From Prunella strophiata (lineage: Eukaryota; Chordata; Aves; Passeriformes; Prunellidae), in NCBI GenBank assembly GCA_036583965.1, contig JAZBQD010000030.1, positions 52,577,551 through 52,641,550 on the forward strand: a stretch of 64,000 nt of DNA, read 5' to 3'. The notes under the pieces are model-generated. The model had not been told where the DNA came from. It searched no databases and worked only from the letters and a program-made list of their open reading frames with translations. Positions within the stretch are counted from its first letter, which is position 1; each line of letters starts with the position of its first letter. The translations under genes and the position numbers were made by a program. This document shows, in pieces, positions 11,601 through 19,556 of this stretch.

Positions 11601-14600
11601 ACAGTGTCTGTAGCTCAGAGTTACTGGGATTTAGAAAAAGAAGACAATGAGCAAAAGTATTGGAACTGCTCAGACCACAAATGTACTCTGTAACCACTGA
11701 GGTTTGTAGTTTCTGTTTAGACAAGGGGAAGGACAAACATGTAGAGTTTGGGAACAGGGATGTTTCTTCATCTGCCCTCAGTAATCCTCTAAGTTCCAAA
11801 TGATCTGATCACTCAAGGCTGTCCCACCCCAACTACAGCATGCCATTTAACAGTAGGAACTGCAGCAGAAGTTGTCAGGCAGGATCTTTCCCTGCCTGCC
11901 ATGAAAACAAGCCTGCCTCTGCTGGCACAAGACTCCTTCCCTACTCTTTTTCCAAAGCCAAGATATCTGCTTGTCAGCTCCACCTGGACAAGAAGCACTG
12001 CCAGTTTGGAAGAAAGGAAAAGGAACACAATAATCCACCTGTTGATCACTTCCTTCCCTACAACAGAGAGTGGACCAGTTAGAGCACCCAAAGCTCTGGA
12101 GAAGAGAAAGTCACAATGGTGTCAGCCAACACAAAGCATGGCACAAATATTCCAGCAGCACCAGTCCTGTTTGGTACTGTGCCCTCACACCCCACCACCC
12201 TGCTACTGAGGCATTGTGTGAGATCTTTCTCCCTACCTGTCGATGCAGCCATCTGTGCAGTCACAGGAATCAACAAACAGGCTGGAGAGATTGTTGAGAA
12301 AATATCCACGTGGCCACGACGACTTCCGATACTTGAAATAAGGCAGCCTCGCGTGGTCGAGGTTGTTGCAGAAGGAGATGGGCACAGACTCGGCTCCGTC
12401 GCTTATATCGAACTCAAACACGAGGGGCTCGGGATTCATGGTGTTCCTGCCCAACAGCACATATGTGTTGAAGGAGAAGTGATCAACAAATAAGAAATTG
12501 CACTCTGTTTCAAACAAGTAATTTCGCACATCTCGAAAGCTTCTCAGGCTCCGACCACAAGGAGCTTTGTAATTCACGTCCAGGGGCTTTGAAAGGCAGT
12601 CTGCTTTTGCATGGCGTCTTTGAAAGTCAAACAGGATTGGGATCTTCAGAGGATTTTCACCTTTGTAGGAGCCCACTGCTCTGTTGGCAAGACACGCACT
12701 AGAGCACTTGTGGTTCTGATACTGCACATTTAAAGGTAAACCTTGAATTTTGCTAGATGCTTCTTTTAGTCCCTGAGCAGGTTCTTTCCATGTCCTCTTT
12801 TTCACTATTTGAAGTAAAAGAGGGAAAAAAAAAGAAAGAAGAGCAGCATCTTAGACAATCAGTGCTTGTGTTCAGTTTTTTAGCAGTTCAATAGTTTAAG
12901 CCCCATTGCTAGAAGGCCCAAGGTTTCACATGGTTTAACTGTCCCTAACAGACATATAAAGACATAGTCAGCTTGCATTAAAAAAAAGCTTCTTCCCAGA
13001 ACTTACATGCTAAAACACAGCAAGGAAATTCTTAAAAAGAAAGGAACTATGTATTTACCCCCATCTTTCAAATCAGTACCTGAGGCTAAATACTAAACAC
13101 AGAGAGACTAAGTTACACACCTGACAATCTGCACAGTAAGGAAAGCCTGAGAACTGATGCTTAAGTCCTAACCCTGATAACACTCATGAACCTTTATTCA
13201 CAACCTAATGCCCCATTCTGCAATGTTCTCATGTGGGAAATTAGACAAGTCGATCCAAAACCTCAGGTTTTCCACATAGGTCAAGTTAAAAACATTTTCA
13301 CTTTAAAAACTTGCAGGATTCAAATTGGGTTTAAAACACTGACTTTAGAAATACAAATTTTAGAACTCTCTCAACTGCAGTAGAGAATATGTCAAATAAG
13401 AACTGAAATGAAGGCACTGACCTGTCAGAAGCTTCTACACTGTCTGAAGCATTGTCATCTGGAAGAAGAGGCTGCAGATTGGGTTTGGTTTCCTGTGCAC
13501 CATCTCCATTCAACTCATCGCTTACTGAAAAAAATTGAATGTGAGCAAAATCTTCATCAAACCAGATTTCAATTTATGATTGAATTTACTTTAGTTACTA
13601 AAGAGATAATTAACAAAACACATTACAAACAAGGCATTGCTATGAACTACAGCTAACAAAAAGCTTGCTAGCAAGTGTCCTACTGAAAAATCTTCCACGT
13701 GGTTTTCAAAGTGACCAGAAAGAACACACACATGAAACACATGTACAGATCTCCCTTCATTGTCAGAGATAAAAGGATGCCAAGCTATTACAGCCAGTGG
13801 AGCCATGCACAGGATAACTGCTCACAGCCAGCTCGGGTTCATAAGGGACTTACTAGTTCAAATTCTCTTCCTGTGGTTCAAGTATTATATGTATACACAC
13901 AAACCACAAAAATACAAACCCAGGTGAGAGTTCACAGTTCAGTACTTGAGGAAATTATTAATTTGGTTTTCCTCAGTTGCAATGCTAATGCATTCTCAGA
14001 TCTATTTTATTGATTTCAAAGAAGAAAATTGAGCTTCTGGTGAGTAAATCAAGACAAGATTAAATCCACATACCAAAACACAATGGAAATGCACATACCA
14101 TTTGCCAAGGTTAAGAGATCACCTAGGTTAGCTTCATTCACCAGTGCCCAAGCCTGCCAGCATTCTGTGCAAAAAAACCAAACCAAAACAGATACTAAGT
14201 TGGATTTAAGTGATGATAATAGGTAAAACAAGGTGTTAAACACTCCACAGACACTTGTTTCTCCTCACTTGCTCACCTAGAGCATTGCAAGACTGATACT
14301 ACTAGAAATGTGTTGCACCGCAGACACATCTAGGGATTACAAAATGGTTACAGCTCACAGTAGTGGTTGTGAATTGGCACTGCATATCTGTCAGCTTTTG
14401 GAAAGCTGCTACAATGTTTCCAAACACACAAACTGGTGGCCTACAGTGGCAGCAATACATTTAAAGATAATTTTAGTGTAAGCTTTTACCTTGGTCATCA
14501 GACTGATCATCTTCAGGCTAGGAAGGGCTGGAACTTGGCAGACCAAATTAATGTTCCTTCTAAATTGGTGGAAATGGCCTTCAGATAGAAGAATGCAAGA

Positions 14601-14871
14601 GACCTATTCTGTCCTAACCTCTTACCCTAAGCAAGTAAATATTACAAGCTGGCAGACAACTCTCAGTAAAATCCACCTTAATATTTTAGCTTGAAACCTT
14701 TACAGGACAAAGCACAGAATAATTCAAACTGAACTTTATCACATATTCATTGCATCATCTGGAGATTCAAGTTCAACTTTGATCTCTGCAGTGCTTTGGT
14801 ATTTTGTCATAACAGTCAAGATGTGGGAGCTCAAGAACACAAAAAGTTGCACTTCCAGTTTAGAGGAAGTG

Positions 14872-14923
<52 letters not shown>

Positions 14924-17900
14924 CAGAGTGTGTGGCTATATTAGTTTAAAAGCATCTTACACCACTGTACATTTTCTTGCATAAAAAAAATCCCCAAGAA
15001 GATCCATAGATTACATTTACATGGGTGACTTAACTAAAAAGAAGCAATTTTACTCAATAAACCAGTAAAAGGAAAGCTATGTACTGCTCCAAGTTTATCA
15101 GAATTACGATTTTAATGTATTTTGATGTAGATAGAGGAAGCTTATTTTCTTGAAAATCAGGAACAATCTGAAATGCATTAGTGTCACATTTTTCTGCTAT
15201 TGTTTCAAGTAATAATGGTGTCTCTGACAAAAAAATAATACTGAGCTGATTATTATCCCACCCCAAAACCACTCAATTCACTGACACCAGCTTGAAAGGC
15301 TGAAACTTCTGATGATAAATGAAACATGAGGCACTGCAGATATTTCATTACTTCTCAAAAATGAGTATATCAGTTCCATGTGCTTAAGAGCCATTCATTG
15401 TTGAAAAAGTATACAGGCAGAACAAGAAAACAGCCAATTGTACTGAAATTACTTTTCTTTTTTAAAAAAGAAAATACTTTTCTTAAAGTGCTTAAAGCCA
15501 CCAACAGCTAAGTTATTGAAATTCAGAGATATCTGGATTATGGCAGATCTCACACAGACCTACACAATGCAGGCCACAGCTACTCTGCAGTCCAGTTTAA
15601 CTCCCACAAGGGATTTCAAACCTTGGTTTGTTGCAGTTCCATTCTTGATCTTTTCCTTCAGTGACGACAGCACATTTTGCAGCTGCTCAAATATGACATC
15701 CACTCTTCTACCTCCCAGTTGTGTCCAAAATGTCTTCACATCACCTGAAATGCAAATTACCATTTAGAGCTCCTGAGAAGTCTAAAAACATGCCTAACTC
15801 CTAGTGGACTATTCAAAGGCTCCCACTCATTTAATTTGGAGGCACTTCTGAAAAAACAATCAGTACAGCAGGATTCATTAAACCATCAGAAGTTTCTTCC
15901 TAAACCTAATCAAGAAAGTGAAACAGAAGTCAAGTGATGAACTGGAGAGGACTTCCAATGGTGCACAATGCTCCTTCAAGCAACTTTTTAAGCAGGTCAC
16001 AAAGGGAGCTGTGGAAGCCTTTCTTCAAAGACCAGAAAATGAGTCCCACTAAAAATTAATCTCTGAAACTCACAAAAGTGACACAGGAGAATATTTTCAA
16101 CTGAATGAACTGAATATTCTACTTGACAAAAGACACTGGGATTGTTTTTATACCTGTAACTTCTCTTAGCTGCATAGGCTGACTATCCTGTCCCATCATT
16201 AGTTTTGGTATGTTTTGTTGGGGAAAAAACTTTCAAAATATTTTCACATAAAAGCAGTTTGATGAATTTTGTTCAACAAGGGGTATCAGTTGAAATAATT
16301 AACACACCCCATATATCATGCCTCCTTCCTCTACCAGAAATATTTATAAAGAACATTCTTTATTTGTTTAAAGAAATGTTTTTTAAGCTACTGGTTTAGA
16401 ACCTTTGAGGTGCTAAGCCCATTCATGAAGGCTCTTGTTAAAACTTCAGCTGTTCATCTTTGTCAAGGACTGTGAAAAGAAAATATGTTTCAGTGTGTCA
16501 AAAGATGATGGCAGAAGAAAGAACCATCTCTTTCTCAGTTAATGTTGCTCTTCTTCAATGACCAAGCACAAAAGCATAAGCAAATCTGTTTTCCTACTCC
16601 ATTTCTAGAGGTGGAGCCCACTGTCACCACACTAGGTTTGGTCTGTTGGCCAATGTGCTGGGATGACACCTTCCCAGCAGTCAAGAAATACTGCATTCTT
16701 GTCAGGATCATAAAAAAATATTCCTGCCTTTTTTGACTTAGTAGAGAATGACTTCTGTTGCCCAGGGTACACTGCTATGGCAGTGTGGCTACTCTCAAAA
16801 GCACCATGACAGCAGGGAAAGAAGTAACAACCTTTTGTCACCACAACTCCTGCTGCTCATGTCACCAGCAGCTACAGGCACAACATTTAATATAACAGGC
16901 AATGATAAAAGTACTTTGTCCTGTGAAATAGCTTGATTTGGCACCAACTCCTGATAAAATGTAATGATCTCTTATATTAACAGAATTTTTTTTAAACATG
17001 TGGAAAGGTTGAAGTCCAATTACAGAAAAAGTCACAACAATTTTTGGAAACCTACACTACTGGTCCAAGGGGTACCATTTGCCCTGTGCATTCCCACCCT
17101 TTTGCTGTGCATGACTGTATCACAAATTTAAAATAACAAAAAGTATATTTAATATTTGTGCTTAAAATAAAATTTTAAAAATGCATTCAATTAAAAATAT
17201 GCATTTAGAACTTCTAGTAATAAGTTTCTCAGTTGCAGATTGAAACTGCTGTCCTTATTCATTACATGTTTTCAAATATTTCCATATATTGACTAAATCT
17301 GGATAGCACTGGTGGATGGATTACTTCAGAGGATGGGTGACAGAACAGCTGCTTGCTTCTGGGTTCTCAGCTATAATAATGTGTAGGCCATAGGGAAATA
17401 AAACATTCACCTTGGAAATGCTTCCCCAGTTCTCATGCTGAAGTGCCCCAAAACTCCAGCAGCAAAAGCTTTGTTTTGCACGGAGAAGCAAAGATTGCAT
17501 TTAAAGTTGATAGTATAATTTTCATTTCAAAAAAGACAGATGTCCACACCACTAATCTCTCCAGTGCTAATGCTGCTATCACCAAGCAGAGCCACAAGGA
17601 CAGGGAATGAGCAGACACCAGATACATCTACCTTGTCAGCATTCAGAACCATCTCTCCAGCTGATGTATTAGGGTGTGCACTGGCATCTGGCTGGAGGGA
17701 TTTTCTTTTCCCTTTAGAGAATCCTTGTGACCACATATCTCTTTTCTATCCCAGCACTGTGCAGGGGAATGATGCTAGAGCAAGCAACAAACAGCCAAGG
17801 TCAGGGCTACTTACTCCAGCCACCACATAAACAACCTGGGTGCATTTCCTGTAGTGCTGCTGACAAACCTCTTACACTGTAAAAGGCAAAAGTATTGTCT

Positions 17901-19020
17901 TCCAGTAGTAATTTTCATATCAGAAGCAGTGCCAAATATACACTCCTTTCCTCTTTCCCTCCATAAATCCAGATTATACTACCTTCAGTGGTCTCCTCCC
18001 TGGAACTGGTAAGGTTCTCTTCTTCAAAGAAGTCACACAGGACTGCAAGAGGCACAGAATGGACAAGTGAGTAAGAGATCAGGTGAGCAATTAAAAATAG
18101 TTGTAGTTACTCAGCTTTTCAAAATTTACACTAGTAAATACTACAGTGGGTATCAGTGGAGGAGCCCTGTGTGAGAATATGTTGTATTGAAATAGTCATT
18201 CCCCTTTCAAACAGCCATCCCATGCCTCATCAAGATCTAGCTGAAGAACACTCAAAAAAGCAATGTGAGGAAATTTTTTTGCTTAGGTCATTTCTTACTG
18301 TCCTTCAAGCATGAAGCTGTCACAAGATGACCCAAACTTTCCAGCACATTCAGATAAGCCTACACAACCCCTTGCCCATTAATTCACAACTGTTTTTTTC
18401 CCCTAAAATGTTGTGCTCAGTACAGCAGTACTATAACTAAATCAATTTATTTAAGGGAAAAAAAAGGAAAGCTTTTTTTAGGCAAATAAATTACTGAATC
18501 TGTTTCTTGACAAATGCAAGATACCCTTCCCTGCAAGAATACTAAGTAAGGCAGCACTCTTCGACCACACTGAAGATTCCAAATTTTTATCTCCATGAAT
18601 CATGGAATTAAATAGGTTGGAAAAGACCTCTGAGATTATCCAGTACAACCTATGACCAAACTCCAGGATGCCAACTAGACCATGGCACTGAGTGCCACAT
18701 CCAGTCCTCCCTTAAACACTTCCAGGGACGGTGACTCCACCACCTCCGTGGGCAGTCCATAATGACACAGACAGCGTAAAACACGCCTTATTTACGTTAG
18801 CTGCTTCATCTTTACTATGCTGTAACTGAAAAAAGAAACCAACCACAAACCTTGCCATTCATCCTGGATACTTCATTTAGCTGAACGGGAAAATAGGTTA
18901 AGACAGTCTGACTCCTAAAAATGTTTCTCGCAAGACTAATGGCTGCCCAAAACATGCATATATATATAATATATATATATATGATTTTTTTTTTTAAGGC
19001 TTACTTCTTTTCTCTTCCAT
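2560..19020 (-). CDS. SETDB2: SETDB2, histone H3-K9 methyltransferase (14-exon model)
   Basis: SETDB2 trimethylates histone H3 lysine 9 in the nucleus. In vertebrates it acts in gene silencing, chromosome segregation, left-right patterning and interferon responses (known of the family). Coding exons, in transcript order: 19005-19020, 17983-18042, 15622-15744, 14099-14164, 13422-13524, 12237-12804, 10637-10756, 9464-9633, 8497-8719, 7528-7612, 6470-6563, 5468-5796, 4707-4795, 2560-2677. All have AG/GT borders, and all junctions but one keep codon phase. The summed length is 2164 nt, one more than a multiple of three; the misfit is at the exon 5/6 junction. Without the extra base the product would be about 720 residues (700 if the 60-nt exon 2 is skipped), close to my recollection of human SETDB2 (about 719). 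Domains seen: helical N-terminus, MBD (about residues 185-240), Cys-rich pre-SET (about 300-380), SET N-half with [15 protein letters not shown], a divergent insertion, SET C-half with GRFLNHSC and ELTWDYGY, and a post-SET CHCG-x3-C tail. The fit to SETDB2 rather than SETDB1 is clear from these motifs and from CAB39L next door. Confidence 0.93.
2862..2885. repeat. 12-bp tandem duplication
   Basis: Two identical head-to-tail copies of gctatggaaatt. A simple local duplication in an intron. Confidence 0.85.
2940..3086. repeat. A/C-only low-complexity tract (CAAA-like)
   Basis: About 145 bases made almost wholly of A and C on the plus strand, with irregular CAAA, CCAAA and A-run units and an A15-type run near 3062-3077. 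It lies in a SETDB2 intron. A similar tract is at 23703-23931. Confidence 0.85.
4707..4795 (-). CDS. SETDB2: SETDB2 exon 13: SET catalytic core
   Basis: Reads [20 protein letters not shown] then [10 protein letters not shown], completing NHSC. Human has [20 protein letters not shown]. Acceptor ttttacag, donor CAG/GTGAAT. It is only 89 nt, so its frame overlaps many chance open frames in the area, but homology is unambiguous. Confidence 0.95.
4796..5467 (-). other. SETDB2 intron 12
   Basis: About 0.67 kb between exons 12 and 13. No repeat family or further exon was recognised. Near 5255-5300 there are repeated gaacagctaa/gaacagctgg-like steps, short and imperfect. Confidence 0.6.
5468..5796 (-). 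CDS. SETDB2: SETDB2 exon 12: end of insertion and SET C-half start
   Basis: A 329-nt exon that starts in the disordered insertion ([10 protein letters not shown], later [12 protein letters not shown]) and ends in conserved SET sequence [16 protein letters not shown]. The N of the NHSC motif is its last codon before GTAAGT. NHSC forms part of the cofactor pocket and the pseudoknot of SET enzymes (family knowledge). Confidence 0.95.
5797..6469 (-). other. SETDB2 intron 11
   Basis: Intron between exons 11 and 12. Nothing recognisable was seen. Confidence 0.6.
6470..6563 (-). CDS. SETDB2: SETDB2 exon 11: SET insertion
   Basis: Thirty-one codons plus one base: [18 protein letters not shown] followed by a Lys/Thr-rich run ending GKE. 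Acceptor gatacacag, donor AAA/GTAGGT. Charged, Ser-rich and probably disordered. It is placed mainly by exact phase agreement with exons 10 and 12 and by the human VSSESVTPEDND-like stretch at the same point. Confidence 0.77.
6564..7527 (-). other. SETDB2 intron 10
   Basis: Intron between exons 10 and 11, about 0.96 kb. A Pro/Ser-rich minus-strand open frame at 7115-7390 has no homology I know and lacks splice or phase support. Confidence 0.6.
7528..7612 (-). CDS. SETDB2: SETDB2 exon 10: SET insertion
   Basis: A short exon of one base plus 28 codons with [18 protein letters not shown] and LKM. It has the same spacing of V-R-P-T-x-F-x-H-N-x-K-M as human SVIRDPESKTAIFQHNG and KKM, so it is called by homology as well as by splice sites. 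Acceptor ctgtgcag, donor ATG/GTAATA. The phase fits exon 9 upstream and exon 11 downstream. Confidence 0.83.
7613..8496 (-). other. SETDB2 intron 9
   Basis: Intron between exons 9 and 10, about 0.88 kb. Nothing recognisable was seen. Confidence 0.6.
8497..8719 (-). CDS. SETDB2: SETDB2 exon 9: start of the SET insertion
   Basis: Begins RLMSRAEVV directly after YSG, like human RLLSRA, then turns into low-homology acidic/basic sequence with [11 protein letters not shown] (human FSKKRKLEVA). This begins the long insertion that divides the SET domain in SETDB proteins. The KKRKLD stretch could act as a nuclear localisation signal (inference). The donor CTT/GTAAGT leaves two bases. Confidence 0.93.
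8905..9185 (+). mobile_element. CR1 LINE 3' end fragment
   Basis: It shows the typical avian CR1 tail: gaaggtgggaggcactggcac, a 'gttcaaggtcac...gggtcctgagccacctggtctag' region, then aaggtccctttcaacccaaa and the terminal attctatgatt unit near 9170. It is 5'-truncated, as CR1 copies usually are. The element is in SETDB2 intron 8 and antisense to the gene. Confidence 0.9.
9464..9633 (-). CDS. SETDB2: SETDB2 exon 8: pre-SET end and SET start
   Basis: Reads [31 protein letters not shown], then [19 protein letters not shown] and TYSG. The first part completes the pre-SET cysteines. [15 protein letters not shown] is the start of the SET fold, which contributes to S-adenosylmethionine binding. The 170-nt exon keeps phase with both neighbours. 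Confidence 0.96.
9634..10636 (-). other. SETDB2 intron 7
   Basis: About 1.0 kb between exons 7 and 8. No repeat or further exon was recognised. Confidence 0.6.
10637..10756 (-). CDS. SETDB2: SETDB2 exon 7: pre-SET middle
   Basis: Reads [12 protein letters not shown], a Ser/Lys-rich stretch, then [14 protein letters not shown]. This corresponds to human [12 protein letters not shown] and GYKYKRLQRQIPTG. The cysteines continue the zinc-binding pre-SET cluster. Acceptor tttttag, donor GG/GTAAGA, phases 1 nt in and 2 nt out, fitting both neighbours. Confidence 0.94.
10757..12236 (-). other. SETDB2 intron 6
   Basis: About 1.5 kb between exons 6 and 7. Several overlapping short open frames at 11800-12310 on both strands have no homology and no splice support. 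Nothing else was recognised. Confidence 0.6.
12237..12804 (-). CDS. SETDB2: SETDB2 exon 6: MBD and start of pre-SET
   Basis: The longest exon, 568 nt. After a linker ([12 protein letters not shown], human SYQSHDCSGACL) it carries [16 protein letters not shown], then the MBD core with [22 protein letters not shown] and FSFNTYV. It continues with [23 protein letters not shown] and the first pre-SET cysteines, [14 protein letters not shown] proteins of the SETDB group use this fold for protein or DNA contacts (family knowledge). The donor is ACAG/GTAGGG. The first roughly ten codons are where the frame conflict with exon 5 lies; an A5 run is at 12798-12802. Confidence 0.95.
12805..13421 (-). other. 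SETDB2 intron 5, with an old MIR/L3-like fragment
   Basis: About 13055-13185 has the order 'catctttcaaatcagtacctgagg...cacagagagactaagttacacacctg...cacagtaaggaaagcctgag'. This resembles the 'cagatgaggaaactgaggcacagagaggttaagtaacttgcc' end of ancient MIR/L3-type repeats, strongly decayed. I searched this intron by eye for a small exon that would repair the exon 5/6 phase and found none convincing. Confidence 0.4.
13422..13524 (-). CDS. SETDB2: SETDB2 exon 5 (linker; breaks phase with exon 6)
   Basis: Only one frame is open: [16 protein letters not shown], then a Pro/Leu/Asp/Ser-rich stretch ending VEASD plus AG. The acceptor (ttttttcag) and donor (CAG/GTCAGT) look sound, and the frame joins exon 4 correctly. 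It is 103 nt long and ends with two spare bases, whereas exon 6 needs one. The linker is not conserved enough with mammals to prove the exon by homology. It is acidic and probably disordered. Confidence 0.65.
14099..14164 (-). CDS. SETDB2: SETDB2 exon 4
   Basis: Twenty-one codons containing AWALVNEAN, matching human AMILVNEAT at the same place after exon 3. Acceptor ttttgcacag, donor GTATGT, phases 2 nt in and 1 nt out. With exon 3 it completes a glutamate codon (NQ-E-CWQ, human NK-E-YIQ). Confidence 0.82.
14165..15621 (-). other. SETDB2 intron 3
   Basis: About 1.46 kb between exons 3 and 4. It contains a (TA)n microsatellite at 14873-14918; otherwise nothing was recognised. Confidence 0.6.
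14873..14918. repeat. (TA)23 microsatellite
   Basis: Forty-six bases of uninterrupted TA dinucleotide, likely to vary in length between individuals. Confidence 0.97.
15622..15744 (-). CDS. SETDB2: SETDB2 exon 3, N-terminal helical segment
   Basis: Forty codons from DVKTFWTQ through [19 protein letters not shown] to TNQ, matching human DAKTFW, FIFEQVQNVLQSLKQKIKDG and TNK. The segment is probably alpha-helical. The donor is the weak AAG/GTTTGA. Phases are 2 nt in and 1 nt out. There is no methionine here, so translation must start upstream. Confidence 0.85.
15745..17982 (-). other. SETDB2 intron 2
   Basis: About 2.2 kb between exons 2 and 3. AT-rich around 17110-17260. No repeat family or additional exon was recognised. 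Confidence 0.6.
17983..18042 (-). CDS. SETDB2: SETDB2 candidate in-frame extra exon 2 (60 nt)
   Basis: A 60-nt open segment with a good acceptor (cttgcag) and a GTAGTA donor. In the phase required by both neighbours (two bases, 19 codons, one base) it reads [19 protein letters not shown] without a stop. The human protein has no counterpart between exons 1 and 3, so this may be an optional cassette exon, a lineage-specific exon or a chance match. Skipping it keeps frame. Confidence 0.5.
18594..18770 (-). mobile_element. CR1 LINE 3' end fragment, reverse orientation
   Basis: Reading the plus strand gives the reverse complement of a CR1 end: aatcatggaatt...ggttggaaaagacctctgag, then acctatgaccaaact, and cacttccagggacggtgactcc with ccaccacctccgtgggcagt. 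It lies in SETDB2 intron 1, same orientation as the gene. Confidence 0.85.
18957..18982. repeat. Imperfect (TA)n tract
   Basis: A short TA-repeat followed by a T-run, just inside intron 1 of SETDB2, 20-50 bases past the exon 1 donor. Confidence 0.9.
19005..19020 (-). CDS. SETDB2: SETDB2 coding exon 1 (start codon)
   Basis: ATG at 19020-19018 begins MEEKR, then one base and a strong GTAAGC donor at 19004. The start context is good (A at -3, G at +4). Joined to exon 3 it reads MEEKR-S-DVKTFW, which lines up with my recollection of the human start MGEKN-G-DAKTFW. This homology decides the start. The 5' UTR would lie upstream in the CpG island (above 19020). Confidence 0.8.
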
Positions 19021-19275
19021 GCTGCGGGGATGCTGCTCGGAGAGCTGTCACCCGCGCTGCCCGCCTCAGGTCGGGGTCTCGCTGCGCTCCGCCACGGCGG
19101 CAGGGCCCGCGCCGCGGGACGGCGGGCAGGGGCCGGGGTGCCTGTCGGGCTGCGAGGCTGGCATGGGGCGTGCCTGCGGCCAGGGGTCGGGCCCCAGGTC
19201 ACTCCCGCACCCCTCGGGGCCTCGTCCCGGCCCCCGCCGGTTCCTTCTCCCGCTGCTGCTCCTGCTGCGGCTCCT

Positions 19276-19300
19276 TCTCCTCCTCCTCCTCCTCCTCCGA
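19276..19300. repeat. (CTC)n / (GAG)n triplet run
   Basis: About eight CTC triplets, read as GAG on the SETDB2 strand. It probably lies in the SETDB2 5' UTR. Confidence 0.85.
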
Positions 19301-19320
19301 CGCCGCACCCGCGCTGCCGA

Positions 19321-19334
19321 CCGCCAGGGGGCGC
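19321..19334 (+). promoter_or_regulatory. CTCF-type binding motif
   Basis: CCGCCAGGGGGCGC is a near-ideal core match to the CTCF consensus (CCNCNAGGGGGCGC). It lies in the island between the presumed SETDB2 start site and start codon. Motif only; occupancy is not shown. Confidence 0.6.
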
Positions 19335-19543
19335 AACCCCGCCGGGCAGCGCGAGAGCCTGGATGTGGGCGGCCCCACGTGAGGCGGAGCCGAGTGCTCA
19401 CCGCCTCTCCCTCTCCTCCCATTGGTTGCGACGGCAGGAGGGGCGGCGGCAGCGGCCAATGGAGGAGCAGGGAGGGCGGTAGGGGGCGGGGCCGCGCGGG
19501 TGGCGCAGGTGGGGCGGGGGCGCGGCCGAGGGACTGGAGGTGC

Positions 19544-19556
19544 GTCCGCCATGTTG
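19544..19556 (-). promoter_or_regulatory. YY1/TISU-type motif
   Basis: On the minus strand CAACATGGCGGAC fits the YY1 core (AANATGGCGG) and the TISU start element. It contains an ATG (19552-19550) opening a 50-codon frame to a donor at 19401. See findings. Confidence 0.5.

Noticed and set aside
13057..13080. Small exon candidate that might repair SETDB2 exon 5/6 phase
   Set aside because: Splice-like ends exist, but every needed phase meets a stop codon (TGA), and the segment sits in a decayed MIR/L3-like repeat.
19199..19330. Glu-rich reading frame (EEEEEEEKEPQQEQQ) in the SETDB2 island
   Set aside because: It comes from the (GAG)n run. No donor in the right phase follows, and the homology-supported start codon is downstream at 19020.
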